A stretch of 64,000 nt of DNA from Apus apus (Eukaryota; Chordata; Aves; Apodiformes; Apodidae). The position numbers and the translations under genes are program-made. The DNA is taken from positions 40,169,290 to 40,233,289 of the forward strand of contig NC_067282.1 of assembly GCF_020740795.1 (NCBI RefSeq), in the 5' to 3' direction. Of the stretch, positions 25,001 to 39,410 are shown piece after piece (the stretch's first letter is position 1; each line of letters begins with the position of its first letter). Below the pieces are notes generated by a model that did no database searches, was not told where the DNA came from, and saw only the letters and a program-made list of their open reading frames with translations.

Positions 25001-27747
25001 TGTACTGTGGTAGAACCAGATATACCCCTATCTAATAGCTTGCTATTTATTTTAAGAAACCAGTCCTGAAGTTCTGAAAATACAAGCTCATCTTTATGGT
25101 CTTAAGACTTTCCACTTAAGCATATTGATTGAAAAAGTTCTGGTCAAACTTACTCCCGGCTCATGCAGGGTAAGTAGTGAGCTTATCTTACTGAAGTTAC
25201 ATTTTTATTCTGTTGGTTCAAGTCAACTGACTGAAATGAGATGAAAATTCCATACATTGTGTATTTCATGCATCAGAAGCCTTTTCAACATTCATCATTA
25301 CTTTTGATAGCATAGGCTATCATAACTATGCCAAAATATTTGTCTTGTATGAGAGTTTAAACGCTTTCAGTCATTTATCTTACATTGTTGGCATATTTTT
25401 AATAATTTCTGCTATATGACTATTTGAACCCAAAGTCAAAATCCTTGAAAAGAAAAAAAATTATCTGCTGAAAAAAAATCCAAAGAAGCCAAACACAAAG
25501 GAAAAAAAAATAATATAAAAGTATGAAGTTTGATAAAAGGAAAAAAAATGGAACAACCAAAATGTTATAATATTGACAAATTAAACATTAGAGGCATTAC
25601 ACTGGCATCTCAATGTAAATGTTTTCTCCCACTAAAATCAACTAAAAAAATCTAAATTGGTGAAACAAAATAATAAAGTATGTGTGTGAAGTAAAATTAA
25701 TCTTCAATTGGTAAAATACAAGATAGAGCGAATAGAATGGAGAGATGATTACACCTGAAGCCTTAATGAAAAAAGCCAAAGAAAATTTTGACCAAGTACT
25801 TGCTGAAAATTTAAAACTATTAGCAGAAGCAAATTCTTTATAAATAAGTCTGTAGTAGTATCATAATTTGCAGCCATAGGCAAGAGGTAAATACGTTACA
25901 GATTCTTAAGAAAATAAATAAGAAAATTGTAAGTATTCTGATGCCACTGTGAACCTCCAGGACATACTTAAACTTCAAATACTGAGTATAATGCAGCAAC
26001 TATGACAGCTGGCATGAGAAAGTAAAACACCCATAAAAAAAGAAAGAAAAGGCTGATAAAGGTAATTAAAGTTACAGTACAATGAAAAGAAAATGGGTCT
26101 CTTTCACTGAGAAAAAGAAACCAGGGATGAGAGTGAATTATGTAAAATCATGACTGCTGTAAAATGCAGAGTTTAAGAGGACAAGGAAAGATAATTATTT
26201 TTTTTTCTTTATTACAAAACAGGAATTCTTTATGACAACACAAGAATTTGGATTGCCCACTGAAGTTATAAGTGGCAAGAAGTTAGTCAGGAGAAGGTGA
26301 AAATATAACCCTACAGCCTTGCTGTTTATTTTTTTCTGATGTTGCAGCAGGCGGTAACGAGTCAAAGATGAAAATTGAGGGTCAATATATATTTCATCAG
26401 TACTGGTGGAGTAATTTCTATATTCTTACAGGCAGTTTTCATTGTTGTTTCTTGAAACACTGAGAATCACTGAAAGCTTGCGATGGAGTTTCCAGCTAAT
26501 TTTCACCATGTGACCTTTTTTTTTCTGAAAAAGCAGGAAGCCTTCCATTTCTTTCTTCCTTATACACTGGAGCATTGTAAAGAAAATTTTGCAACTATGG
26601 CATTTTATCAGTAATATAGATGTTGTAACAGCAGCAGATGTCCTCTGCCCTGTTCAACACAGGCCTTTGTTATTTAGACAACTTCCTACCTTCATAATAC
26701 CCAATTTGGAAATACTTAATCCCTGTTGTGTTATACAACTGTAGGATTCCTCAAACACTTCAAAAGCATTTTCAGACGAACTTTGTGCTTGTAACTTACC
26801 CCACAGATGTATTTTAGTGCAATGGTACCAGGAATCAGATGAAGGCATCTTTCAGGTTCTAAAACATTCCTTTGCCTCTGGTCAGACAAACCCTCTCTCA
26901 TGCCTGCCTGTTTGACGAAAGTCCTTGGTTTACAAGATAATAACATAAAGAGTCCACAAAAATTAGAACCCACACTTATTTTCTGTTGTGTAATGCTCTG
27001 AATTAGAAGAATAGAGTTCATTTTAAAACCAGCACCAACAATATCTGCATAAGCTAGGAACACACACAGGTAGCTATGCTACATAGAACACAATAAAAAA
27101 TAAAAAATAATCCCTGCAGCCATTTAGCCCTCTGACTCAATAAGGGTCACAGGCCATCATTGTGGATGAGAGTCATCATAGCTTTTGTTACAAATACATT
27201 AATAATTTCCATTTCCATAACTTTTTTCTCCTGCTACTCAGGCTTTACAGTTCAAACTCTTTGCTTTAGAGATTTACCAGTTTCCTGGTCCTAGTAATGT
27301 AGGCTAGAAAAGGCATGAAAACACGCTCAATGCAACATACATTCTTTACCTTCATCTAGTTTGGGTAAAGAAAAGGAAATTTATTTCCATCACTTCAAAG
27401 TTAGCATCTTTTCATTCAGAATTCTATCGATGGTCTTCTTTCCTCAGGTCCTTACAATTATTGGAAATTGACAACAGGACTATTTGTTACTTAACTGCAT
27501 TTTTAGCATGTGCTCATCCATTTACGGATTTGTTAGGCTACTTAATACTATACCAACCTTAAACTTCACATCTACAGGGAAAGACATAGATTTTTTGGAT
27601 GTCAGCTGCTAAGAACAGATTTATGTAGTATGTATTTGGTATACATGAACTTCTTCTGATCAAGTGCAGGTCTGTGGGATTGTATTCCAATGCCTTAGAG
27701 ACTTCTACTAACAAACCTCCTGAAAGATAAATATTTGGGTTTAGGTT
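25001..27747. other. Intergenic DNA without recognised features
   Basis: A-rich, low-complexity-leaning sequence, particularly 25440..26220. The 110-codon minus frame at 27063..26731 matches nothing I know. No gene is supported. Confidence 0.6.
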
Positions 27748-28646
27748 AGGGACCAGTGCTGTTTAACATCTTTGTTAGAGATATGGACAGTGGGATTGAG
27801 TGTATCCTCAGCAAGTTTGCTGACGATACCAAGCTCTGTGGTGTGGTTTACACACTAGAGGGAAGGGATGCCATCCAGAGGGACCCTGACAGGCTGGAGA
27901 AGTGGGCCAGTGCCAACCTCATGAAGTTCAACAAGGCCAAATGCAAGGTCCTGCACCTGGGTAGGCACAACCCCAGGCACTAATACAGGCTGGGGGGAGA
28001 ATGGCTAGTGTGCAGTCCCGAGTAAAAGCACTTGGGGGTGGTATTAGATGAGAAGCCAGTGTGTGCTTGCAGCCCAGAAAGCCAACTGAATCCTGGGCTG
28101 CATCAAAAGAAATGTGGCCAGCAGGGCAAGGGAGGTGAATCTGCCCCTCTGCTCTGGTGAGACCCCACCTGGAATACTGTGTACAGTTCTGGTGCCCTCA
28201 GCACAAGAAAGATATGAACCTGTTGGAGCGGGTCTGGAGAAGCTCCATCAAGATGATCAAAGGCGTGGAGCACCTCTGCTATGCAGACAGGCTGAGAGAG
28301 TTGGGGCTGTTCAGCCTAGAGAAGACGGCTCCCAGGAGACCTTATAGTGGGGAGGGGTTTTTCATCAGAGAAGATAGTGATAAGACAAGGGGTAATGGTT
28401 TTAACCTGAGAAAGAGGAGATTTAGGTTAGATGTTTAGGAAAAAATTATTCATTATAAGGGTGGTGAGGAACTGGAATGGGTTGCCCAGGGAGGTTGTTG
28501 ATGCCCCATCCCTGGAGGTTTTTAAGGCCAGGTTGGGAGAGGATTTGTGCAACTTAATCCAGTGGCAGGGTTCCCTGCTCATGGCAGGAGGGTTGGAATT
28601 TGATGATCTTTAAAGTCCCTTCCAACCTTAATGATTCTATGATTCA
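27748..28646 (+). mobile_element. CR1 LINE copy, plus orientation, with full 3' tail
   Basis: About 900 bp from RT core to 3' end. The frame at 27756..27983 begins [20 protein letters not shown] and keeps FADDTKLCG intact. The [18 protein letters not shown] region (28157..28438) and the RNWNGLPREVVDAPSLEVF region (28431..28613) lie in other frames, so the ORF is broken at least twice. The 3' end has the octamer-type tail GATTCTATGATTC. It is one of the better-preserved copies here. Confidence 0.92.
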
Positions 28647-29342
28647 TCAGTTTGCTCTAAGTACTTTGTAAAGAAGGTAGACCAAGAACATACCTATCCA
28701 GACAGGTGTAAATTTAAGCTCATGCACCTGCTATTGCCCAGGATGAAGAATCGAAGATACAAATGCAGTGTACAAAACCAATCAGCATGCAAGTGAGAAC
28801 TATTTAAATTAGCTGAGAGGAAATGCTGAAAGTGGGAAGATCCATGACTTCATTTCATTGATGGATATTTTACCTAATATCTTTTTAATGTTAAAGGGTC
28901 ATAAACTACAGAATATAATCTATAAAGCTCTTTTGCCGAGCCAAAACCCAGAAATTTTGTATGATGAATGCCCAGATTAATAGATTTGAAAGCCATATTC
29001 CTTCTTATAGCTGTGCTCATGCTCTCTTTCTCTGGCTCAATGAACCTTTCATTCTTTGCTGCCTAATGATATGTTTGCAGCAATATGGAGATTGTGTTCT
29101 ATTAAAACCCCTAACTGTAGTTTGGGCATAACTGCAAGAATGATGGTTATGTCAAATGTAGAAGTTAAACATGAGGTTATAGAGAGAGTATAATATAATG
29201 AATTCACAAAGTAACAATTTTCAGTCCTTGGGCCAAAGGAAATTGTGGATCAAATGTCAGTGTGATTTATTTCTGGTTTTTTGTTGTGGGTTTTTTGTTG
29301 TCTTGGTTTTTTTTGTCAAACAGAATTAATATGTAACAAAGC

Positions 29343-30066
29343 TGCCTGGTGGAAAGGAACCTGGGGATGTTGGTCAATAATTGGTTGAATATGAGCCAGC
29401 AGTGTGCCAAGGTGGCCAAGAAGGCCAACAGCATTCTGGCTTGTATCAGGAATAGTGTGGCCAGCAGGAGAAGGGAGGTGTTTGTACTCACCACTGGTGA
29501 GGGTGCACCTTGATTAGTGTTCAGTTCTGGGCCCCTCACTACAAGAAAGACAAAGAGTTGCTAGAGTGAGTTCAGAGAAGGGTGATCAAGCTGGTGAAGG
29601 AGCTAGAGAACAAGTCCTATGATGAGAGGCTGAGGGAATTGGTATTGTTTAGTCTGGAGAAGAGGAGGCTGAGGGATATTTGCTCTCATTGCTCTCTAGA
29701 GCTACCAGAAAGGAGGTTGTAGGGAGGTGCATATCGGTCTCTTCTCTCAAGTAAATAACAGCAAGACAAGAGGAAATGGACTGAAGTTGCGCCAGGGAAG
29801 GTTTGGGTTGGATATTAGGAAGAATTTCTTTACTGAAAGAGTAGTCAGATGCTGGAATGAGCTGCCCAGGGAGGTGTTGGAGTCACCATCCCTGAAGGTA
29901 TTTAAAAAGAGTATAGATGAGGCACGTCAGCACATGCTCTAGTGGGCTTTTTTTGGTTCTTGCTTTTTGGGAGGTTGGGGGCTTCGGGGATAGGGGTTGA
30001 CAGCTGGACACAGTGATCTTAGAGGTCTTTTTCAACCACGACAACTGTAATTCTGTGTGTTTCTAT
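29343..30066 (+). mobile_element. CR1 LINE copy, plus orientation, different subfamily
   Basis: About 720 bp, entering at the GTGGAAAGGAACCTGGGGATG block and passing through the RT C-terminus. The frame at 29727..29942 reads GNGLKLRQGRFGLDIRKNFF, then the RCWNELPREVLESPSLKVF block, and ends in a degraded tail (TAATTCTGTGTGTTTC). A G/T-rich insertion around 29945..29995 splits the 3' UTR. Confidence 0.9.
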
Positions 30067-33000
30067 GTGAAATTGTTTTAGTTTCTGTCTACAGTTTATT
30101 CTTAGCCACTCTAAATATACTTTTTTCATTGACCATATATATGATCTTCCAAATAATTATTTTCTCTTTCTTGTTTACTAATTTTTCCTTACTTTTCTTT
30201 GCAGTCAGTAGTTATAGTCCATCTCATTCTTAATTTCACTGTGCTCAACAATGACCCCTTGTACAGCAGAATTCTCCTGCCTGTTCCTTTGTAACTGATC
30301 TAGCATTAAATAATACTTCATTGAAACTGAATGATCAGAAGGAAAGGCACAGATACAGTAAAAGTGTTTGTTCTTTACATATATAAAACCTTTCTGACAA
30401 GGAAATTATGTGATGTGTTGTGCAGTATGGGTCCTTGACGTTTGGACAGTATGAGGTGAAAAAAAAAAAAAAAAAAAAAAAGCAGCCTTTATGATGGTAT
30501 AACCAGAAATTATTTTCATTTTTGGGGATGTCAAGAATACTAATGATTCACTTTCATTTAAATAAATATACTCTTCCACACTTATAATAGGACAAAAGGA
30601 AAGGCTTTTAAAGGATTAATAGCTGTAATATATAAATTTCCAATACTATATATACAGGATTTCTTGATGAACTATATATACACAAACAAGAGGAAGTTGA
30701 AGGAAAAGTTCTGAGAAGAAAACCAGCCAATCCTGCATGAAAAGAACAGGTTCCTGGAGGCTACATAGCATGCAGCAATAAGAAGAAATTTGGAAAAAAA
30801 AAAGAGAGAACTAGAAACCAGTATAACTTATTAGAAGTAGGGAAACAGTCATAGGAATGGGACAGAAAACTGAAAGTGAGAGTAGGATGAAACATGGGTA
30901 AAGAAAAGGAGGAAAAGATGCATAGCAAGTACGCAGCAAGACAGCATATATGCAGTTTTTTCCAGGTCTTACATTTCCATGCAAGGATTCAAAACTGAAT
31001 CTTAGACCATCAAGTATTAAATAATTGATTATCTCTGTCTAATAATTAAAACCTCTCTTTCTATAACAGTGTGATTTTTTTCTTCTAAGACCCTTGACTT
31101 ATGATCTTATTTCTGGTCCACAATAATACAATTATCAGGGTTCAAAACCCATCATATCACCTTTGGAAAGTTACTTTGGCATAACAGACAGGTTTGACCA
31201 TGTAGTTTGTTGGCAGATTCAAAATCACACGAATTAAAAGAACATAGAAGGAAGCTTATGGCCACTTTTGACACCCTTCATTACCCATTATTTGACTATA
31301 TATTACTCTAGAGAAATGTTGAGACCATGAGGAAAAGACATTTCTATGGCAAAGGTTTATTATATCAAGTTAGACTCAGCTGAACACAAAAAGGATTTCT
31401 TGCCTAAGTATTTTCTAACTTATTTCATAAAAAAGAATTTTGACACTTGAGCCTTCATCAAAAATATATTAGTATAAATATTAAAGAGAAGTATGCTCTC
31501 AGCAAATTTTCCACATTTGAACTATCCACCTTAGAAAGTCTGATATTGGTTATTAAAAAGTCATGCTTATCCATGCAGTCATGTCTAAAGTATTTTGTCT
31601 CTCCAAGGAGTTTGAAATCACTAAATGCAAATTCTAGTATATGCATTCTTTATGCTTCAGCAGTCTCCATTCAAATCTGACTTTGGCAGAACTTTTAACC
31701 TACCTGTCGTGCATTCCTCTCCTACCTTCATCAACATATTTTTTATATCTTCTCATAAATCTTGTGTTTAAGTATATGGTATGATCCATGTTTCCCAGGG
31801 GAAGGAAGGATTTTAAGAACAGGGAATACATGAATCTCCATGAAAACTGAGGAAACAAAGGGAAACAAAGGGAATCTTGGTCAATCTGAACTGTCCACCC
31901 ATCTGAACTGTTCATCCCTACAGCAGAGAGAGCAGCTTGATCACACTTTAGGATGAAGTCAGCTTAAATTTGGAATGTACAGGTGGATACAAGAAATAGG
32001 AAGTACTCCTAGATCCTATAACATAGATTTATTTTATATCCCAGGTTAACATTTTATACACTAAACCATTCCAGCTATGTGTGATTCAAGCCACTTGTTA
32101 TGCCTGAATAGAAATATTTTTTCGACACTACTATTTTCTTATTGATCATCACATTAAACAGTATCCAGGCTAACTTGCAATCCACGTATCTTCCTGCGAT
32201 TAAATCCTGAACCACACTGCTGTGCATGTAGATTTTTGTTTATTTTGAGATCCTTCATTATGTTTCCAATAAAAGGAGGTATAAAATATGAAAGTCTGAA
32301 TTGTTGATAATATTATTTGTCATCCCATTAGTCTTGATAGTGTGAATTGACAAAAGGATTAATGGCAAATATTAATGTTTATCAGAATCATAGGGTTCTT
32401 GTACTTTGAATTTACATAGGGAAACTGCGTATGGGCAAGTTTAAAACACACAAGCTAAAATCCTGACTGTGTTACAATATCTGCTTAGAAGAATCACCTC
32501 TCCAACATATAAAAAACAGGCATGTTTATTTTTGCACAGTGACATTTTCAGGATTCACATTCCTTGAAACCAAGTTGTGTCAAGCAAAGCCAGGTTACAA
32601 GCTTAACATTGTGCTCTGTGTCTTCACTTGCATTGTATATACACATGTCCAAATATAAGGGAATAATGATAAAAGCATTACATCTAGTAAACTGCTCTGC
32701 AAATATTGCAAAACCTAGGACAGCTTAATTAAATGTACTTACAACTGTACTTGTACATTTTCATACTGTCTTTATTCTCTTACATTCCAAACCATTGCAC
32801 AATTCCTTTGCTCTGTATTTCCTTATCAGACTATATTTACTCATACCTCAACATTTCAAGACACTTCTTAAACACTAGTTCTGTTTTCAACTAAAATTTC
32901 AAAACTATTTACTGTACCAGTTTGATGCAAAATTCATATAATACATCTACAAACAGCTGCACTCTCATATGACAGCACTGGAAAATTAGCATTTATGACA

Positions 33001-35014
33001 TACTGATCATCACATCATCCCTACTTCAACTGGGTTCACTTACAGGGAAGTCTCAGCCCTTGGTTTCCAGTCCCCTACACCGAGCAAGCAGCCATAACCT
33101 GATACAAGCTCTTTTGGTATGAAAGGTGAAGGCAAAAACTTTTTTTTTAAAGAAAATCTCATTATTAGCATAAATCTGCCAACATTGTATGTTGATTTGA
33201 CCATTCTAGAAAAAAAAAACCAACAACAAATCGCTACTCTTTTTTTTTGTTGTTTTTTTTTTCACTTAATGAAGTCCTCCATTCTGTTAATAACAGTTAC
33301 TTTTGTGCCATATTAGTTTAGATACAGTTCTTCCTCTGTTTAATTCAAATTATACAGTTAATTATAATTTATTACAATATAAATTATTAAACACATACTG
33401 CAGCTGAAAAGAACATAGGTCTTATCTGCTTATTGTTTGGAAATGTTTCTTAGGTGTTGTTTTTTTGTTTGTTTGTTTGTTGTTTGGTGATAGTTTTTGA
33501 GGTTTTTTTAAGGGTTTGGTGGATGGAAGAAGGGAAGGACAGCAGACAAGCAAATAAAGTTCACTGGAGACCTTGGCTTTATTTTCCTAAAAAAAAATGG
33601 GTTTTTTATGACTTTATCAGTTCCCTAAAGTCAACTAAACATAACCAAAGATATCTTAGTTTACTGACATAGCAAATACGTTTTTAAAAGATTATGTGTT
33701 GTGTGATCTTATTCCAGCAGAATTCTGCCATGTATTTTCTGCAAGGTTCTACACACTTAATCATGTATTAGATAAATATATTAAATAAAATACAGCCACG
33801 ATTTTGAAAAATGAAATTTAAAACCCCCATATTTTTAAAGAAAAAAAAAATGGTCTGTGATTATAAGGAGAGTAAAACATTAATAATTTACAATGGAACA
33901 AACAATTAATCCATTGGTTGTTCAGAACTGCACAAAGGGTGTGAACTTGCATAAAAAAACCCAAAGAAAGTTATCTACAATAGCTGGACAACAGATCTGT
34001 TATTTCAAAAGTTGCCTTTAATCACAAAAACATATTTCTTAAATTATGTCTCTATACATACAGTTGGTAAAGAAGATGTAGATCGGTGTTAACTATTTAT
34101 GGGGTAAATAATAACACAGGTAAATCTATAAGAAGATCAATCAGATTTACAATTTCAGACAGATCATACTATTTGTTATTTTTCTACACTCCATTGTTGG
34201 GATTCCTACTAATTTAGATGCCTTAAAACTGGGTTGGTCACATCGGCACCTGTATAAATAAAAGAAAGACATTCATCTCAAGCTGGTAATTTATTTGTAT
34301 GCCTGTACAGGGAGGAGCTGAACCATCCAGTGGGAGGTGTCTGTTTTTCTCCTATTTTTCTCTTCCTACACAAGGGCCTGGAATAACTAATATCCATTGA
34401 TTACAGCAATCTAATGAATCTAATTATTTTAAATAATCCTATTTTGTGTTCTGAAGGCTTCTAAAGTTCAATTATATGGACATGTTTTGCAGCTCGCTGT
34501 ATTAAATGGCTTCCTTGTCCCTGAAATCTAGCTGGTTATCTAAAACTTAAGCAACCAGGAGCTGCATCTGCAATTTTCTAATAACGTTTTCTCCTTTTGG
34601 ATTAATGAAGAGCCATTTTTATGCTTTCTTTGCATGTCATTCAGCAGCTAAAAATTATCCTCTCCTTGAAAATAAAAAAAGGGCTTGATTTCAGAGCAGG
34701 GAAACAGATTTTTTTCAGTATGTAGTTGAGTTTTCCAGTAGTGTTCTAGATAGAATTCTTGCCATAATTATTTGAAATAAATGTTTGTGTGGCCATTTTC
34801 TTTTAGGCATTTATCAGATTTTTAGAGATTTATCTCACACAACTTAAATACTTAAGAAATGTAAGTGTCCACAGTGTGAATGTCTGCATCTGCACTAGTA
34901 ATTTTAGGCCCCTTTTGCAGTCAATGGAGAGAAACTCACTTTTAAAATGTGATTTATTTCACCTTCAGAATGAGATTAATCATGTCCTAGAAATATTGAT
35001 TTTTTTCACTCTAG
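30067..35014. other. Intergenic DNA, with a possible conserved non-coding stretch
   Basis: No gene or transposon was seen. An A-run (30459) and complementary A-rich and T-rich patches (33209..33263) are present. The stretch at about 34190..34700 has higher complexity and several homeodomain-type TAAT/ATTA cores, and might be a regulatory element. Confidence 0.5.
30459..30481. repeat. A homopolymer, 23 nt
   Basis: An uninterrupted run of 23 A. The upstream sequence shows no sign of a retrocopied transcript, so it is probably a mononucleotide microsatellite. Confidence 0.9.
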
Positions 35015-35120
35015 CTAAGTGGTGGAGCCACGATCCCTGGAGGAGTTTTACAGGGGAGTAGATGTGGTATTAGGGACATGGTTTAGTGGTGGACTTAGCA
35101 GTGTCACTTAGAGTATTAAT
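35015..35120 (+). mobile_element. Short CR1 LINE 3' fragment
   Basis: About 100 bp resembling the CR1 3' region: AGTGGTGGAGCCACGATCCC, then GATGTGGTATTAGGGACATGG and GGACTTAGCAGTGTCACTTAGAG. Both ends are lost. Confidence 0.65.
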
Positions 35121-38100
35121 TCACTGTGGTCTCACACCCATGTTCACTGTATTTGTCATTCACTGGACAATCGAAGTTAATATTTTCAAGCTTAAGCACT
35201 GGAAGTAAAACATTTTAAAATTTAACATTTCTTATCAACCAGATGGATTACAAGATGCCATTTTCAAGTATCTAATGGCACTGGATGAGGGGTCATGGAT
35301 TATATTTGCCTTCACATAAGCACCTAATATCATGTGAGATATTTTAGAGCTTCCTGTTTGAACTTGTTTTCTCTGCAAAACATAATTGGTGTTATACCTG
35401 CCACCCTTGTGTGGGTGTCTAAGACAGTCATGGGCATCTTAGATGGCATTAGACACTTATGTGGAGGCAGGTAAACCAAATGCTGATCTACTTAATTTAA
35501 GTATCTCCATTTTGGAATAATATTTCTTCCTGAAGGTCTTCAAAGGCAGCAGTCCCCAGTGACTTTTCTGAGGGGACAGCCTCTACATTAGAAATAGTTC
35601 ACTAACAATACCACACTTTACACACAACCTAGCTGTCTAAGAAGATGACAGAAAAGGATCCCGGTTCACAGGCCTAATTCTGAAGAGTACTAGACTTCTG
35701 CAAGAGCAGATTTTAAAAAATTCTTTTACAAAAATAAAATTTAAAGATCATGAAAGATTTGGGAAAATACGGGGAGAGAGAAGTAAGTTGCTTATACCTC
35801 AGCCTTAGAATGTGACGTATTTGGCCTCTCTACAGATCCTCAAAGGGGGATAACCAGTGATTACAACCTATACTGTTCCCTACAACTGCACTTCTTACCT
35901 TTGCTAGTAGTTTTCGTTATAGTTTAATTTGTAACAGTTGCAGTCCTGCACTTACACATTAAAGTTTTGCTGATTTAAATATTTTGAGCAGCCTCTCTGC
36001 CCCTAAGTGTACCTATATACTATGAAGCAGAATTACAATGGGAGACTTTGCAATGAAGTATAAGGTTATGCCAATTTCAGAAGCTTTACACTGGATTTAG
36101 AATAAGGCTGAAGAATAACTGTTCTGCTGAATATTTCATAGATTCTCATTAAGTTAAAACAGATAAATTGCATGGATAATCTGTTTTTAAACAGAAATAT
36201 TTCTGACCTTACTTTTACATATTGAGATTCTCTTCTGAGCTGGCAGCAAGCCTGCATTACCTAGTATAGGTACATCTGCTTGCCACAGTAGATGCAAAAA
36301 TGTTGAAGAACTTAATATTCTCAGAATTTAAAGTATGTAGTTTTTCATTGACTTCTAAATAGATATTTGAGCTGCTGGTTTTCAATATTGAGATTTTCAG
36401 TATTACTTTGGTACAAATAATTTTTCTTCTTTTATGGTGAATGTACAAAGTCAAGTCTTTATTTTACATGAAAGAATATAACAAATTACTGCTTTCAAAT
36501 AGTATATCAACTTATGAGCCAGTAGATTGCTTGCAAAGTTATTTCCCTAAAATACCATTGGTTCTTCTGGGAATAAAATATTTTACTCTTGGGGAATGTC
36601 TTCTTGCAAGTGACAAAAATCTGTTTTCCTAATATTATTTTTACATTCCTGAGATACTCTTATTTTATGTTATTATCCTTCACACAACATTATCTATTCT
36701 GATATTTTTATAAATTTTATACACATAACACTGGATGCTGTATTTGGTAGGAAAGTTAACTCTGAATAGAAGTTCTACTAAGTTTGGGAACATCCTCTGT
36801 GAGCAACCTGGGATGCTGATTTTTCATTGTTGCATAATGCACAGAAGCTTCAAATCTGAGCTGTAAATATTGCATTTGATATTTTATTCACTCAGTTGGA
36901 GATGTCCTTTGGATTAGAAAGAAAAAAAATCTGGAGACCATGATTCACAAACATTAGCATATACAAAAGATTTATATCCCAGTATTGGGATCATGATAAA
37001 TTGTGCATGACAAAACATAGTTTTTTAAAGTCGGAGTAACCTGTCAGTAGCTGGATGCTCTCTATAAAAATATTTAACATTTTTAGAAAGCTTACATTTC
37101 TTCTTCCAATGTGTAGATCTTTAAAGATTAAAGAAATATCAAATAAGTTTTACTTTGGAAAAGAAAAAGAAACCTTTTTTATGTCATGCACATCCACTCT
37201 GCATGTAGAGTGGTAAGCAACTAGTTAGCAGTACAGTGTACTATTATACTTGCTTCTTGCATCAGAAAGATTTTGGTGGTAAAATACACCTCATGGTGGA
37301 AAGCCTCTGCAATATAAACTGAAACCTGGGGTGCAAAGAGGGGAAAAGTGAGAAGCAAAAAGCCAATGTGCAGCATATAAAACTAAACCCAAGTATATGC
37401 ATGTATGTGAGGTGCTAATGGCAAAAAAGTGCACCGTGTCCTGTTCCAGGCTGTGAATTTGATATAGGTAAATAATTTTATATTTGGTTATATACCATCA
37501 GATTTCATACATGCATGTAGTGAAATGACTACGTTTCCCAAAATATTGCAGAATTATTCATGTAATTTATTACTGCTGTTCTGTAATGGTTAGAAGAAGT
37601 TCTTTAAAGCCTCTGCAGAAATGCTTTCTCTGTTTATTCTTAATGAAATAACTCATGCAAAGTCACAGATAACAGGATACATTTTGTTATGTCCAGCCCA
37701 TTGTCAGCACAGGAATAGGTAAAGACTTCTAGAGTGTGAATTCTGTGTGGAAAAATCTGTATTTAATCATAGGCACAGTGCACAGTATTTCTTGTGTTTA
37801 CTCAAGGACATCTAGGTCTGAGCCATTAAAAATAGCATAATTAAAAACTAATTTGTGAGTTATTTTTATTGAAGTAATTGAAATGTGTTTAACTCATTGA
37901 CAAATATATTAAAGGGCCTTTATTGGGCCTTCTAAGCATATAAAATAATCTGAATAATACACAGCTTTCTAGATACATTTTAATATGAGTTCTTTTTAAG
38001 CAATGGTCTCAATTGATTGCAGTTCTTTGTAGAGGAGGATGATACTCAAGGAAATAATTATTTGTCTGTGTCAAAATGGTTCCCTTTTGTCAAACAGCAT

Positions 38101-39410
38101 TACCTTAACAGAGTAACTTCATGAGACAGGCAACTTCCTGGAAGTATCCTTAAATTGCCTTCATAATTTGACCAGTTTCATATGATTAAAAGTCTGTTAT
38201 ATAGGCAAATGGATTTTTTTAAATTTACTTTTGCTTTTAAACAGTATTAATATGTATTGAACAATTATAATTAAAGTCAAAGTAAGAATATTCTTACCTT
38301 CAGATCTTTTTATTGGCTTGGTTGTGGCTTTGGTTTCAATGCTCAAATTTTCAATAAAAAATAGCCACAAAATGTCAATAATAAAGAGCTCTAGTAAATA
38401 ATTACTATTAAATTACATTTCTTCTATGCATATTTTTACTGATTATATTTCTAGAATCCCTAACTATCAATTATAAAAACTATAAATGCAAAAAATAACT
38501 GAAATGAAAGAACCAAAACTGCAAGGTAATCAAGGGTTCCATAAGCAACAGAAGATCACAAGATTATAATTTCTTTTACAAAAATTGCACTCTCAAGACG
38601 TCACAGGAGCAGATTTACTTATTTTACTTGATCAGATTTTCTATTTGGATCAACTTGGATTATACCATATTATATTACTGAAGTTTACCTATTTTTTTGA
38701 GAGGAAATAAACTAGGAAGACTAATTCATTTGAAGAACAGAGACATATGTTATGGTATTTTTTTTTGCTTTTGTTTACTTAAACAGCCAGTCAAAACCCC
38801 TGATACGTCTATTCCCTCTTCTGGGGCATCCATTTATTTTGTCATTTAAGTATTCCTTCCATAAGCAGTTAAAAGACAACTATTGTGTTTTGTTCTTCTT
38901 CCTTTCTTTTTTTTTTTTTTTTTTCTTTGAGCAGCAAATTTTGAAAAGAGTTGGGTAGGGAAACTGAAGATCACAGACTTGATTTTCTCTGTCCAAGCTT
39001 TTGAATATAAATCCTTAGGCACAAGAATGACCACTTTCTGACACTATTGTTTTCTCTATCCTCTAGACTCATCCATTTAAAAACAGCTTTTCTAGCACTC
39101 ATGTTCTTGGCCATCCTCCTATCTCAAAACCAGTAGCAGCAAGAAGAAAAGTAATAAAATCTCCAACAAACAATAAAAACCCAAATAAAAGGAATTTTTG
39201 ACACATAGAACAGAGAAATACAAGGTTTCTCAGTAGTCCCAGAGAACCTTAAATTGTTGTCACGGTTTGACTCAGGATGAGCAGAGGACCTTAATTTTAA
39301 ATACTTTTGCTGATGTTTGATTAATACAAAAGGTGTTTGTATATAAGAATGGACAATAACAGGAAGACAAAAAAAAGAAATAAATAACTCCCACATACAA
39401 ATATAGGCTA
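35121..39410. other. Intergenic DNA without recognised features
   Basis: AT-rich unique-looking sequence. The T18 run at 38907 is the only notable simple repeat. No gene is supported. Confidence 0.6.
38907..38924. repeat. T homopolymer, 18 nt
   Basis: An uninterrupted run of 18 T in intergenic DNA. Confidence 0.9.

Noticed and set aside
33209..33263. A-rich patch followed by a T-rich patch that could pair as a hairpin
   Set aside because: Pairing rests on homopolymer runs with mismatches; a chance arrangement of simple sequence is the simpler explanation.
39255..39290. GTCACGGTTTGACTCAGGATG resembling the start of some avian LTRs
   Set aside because: The following sequence does not continue as any LTR I recognise, and the adjacent element is a CR1 tail.
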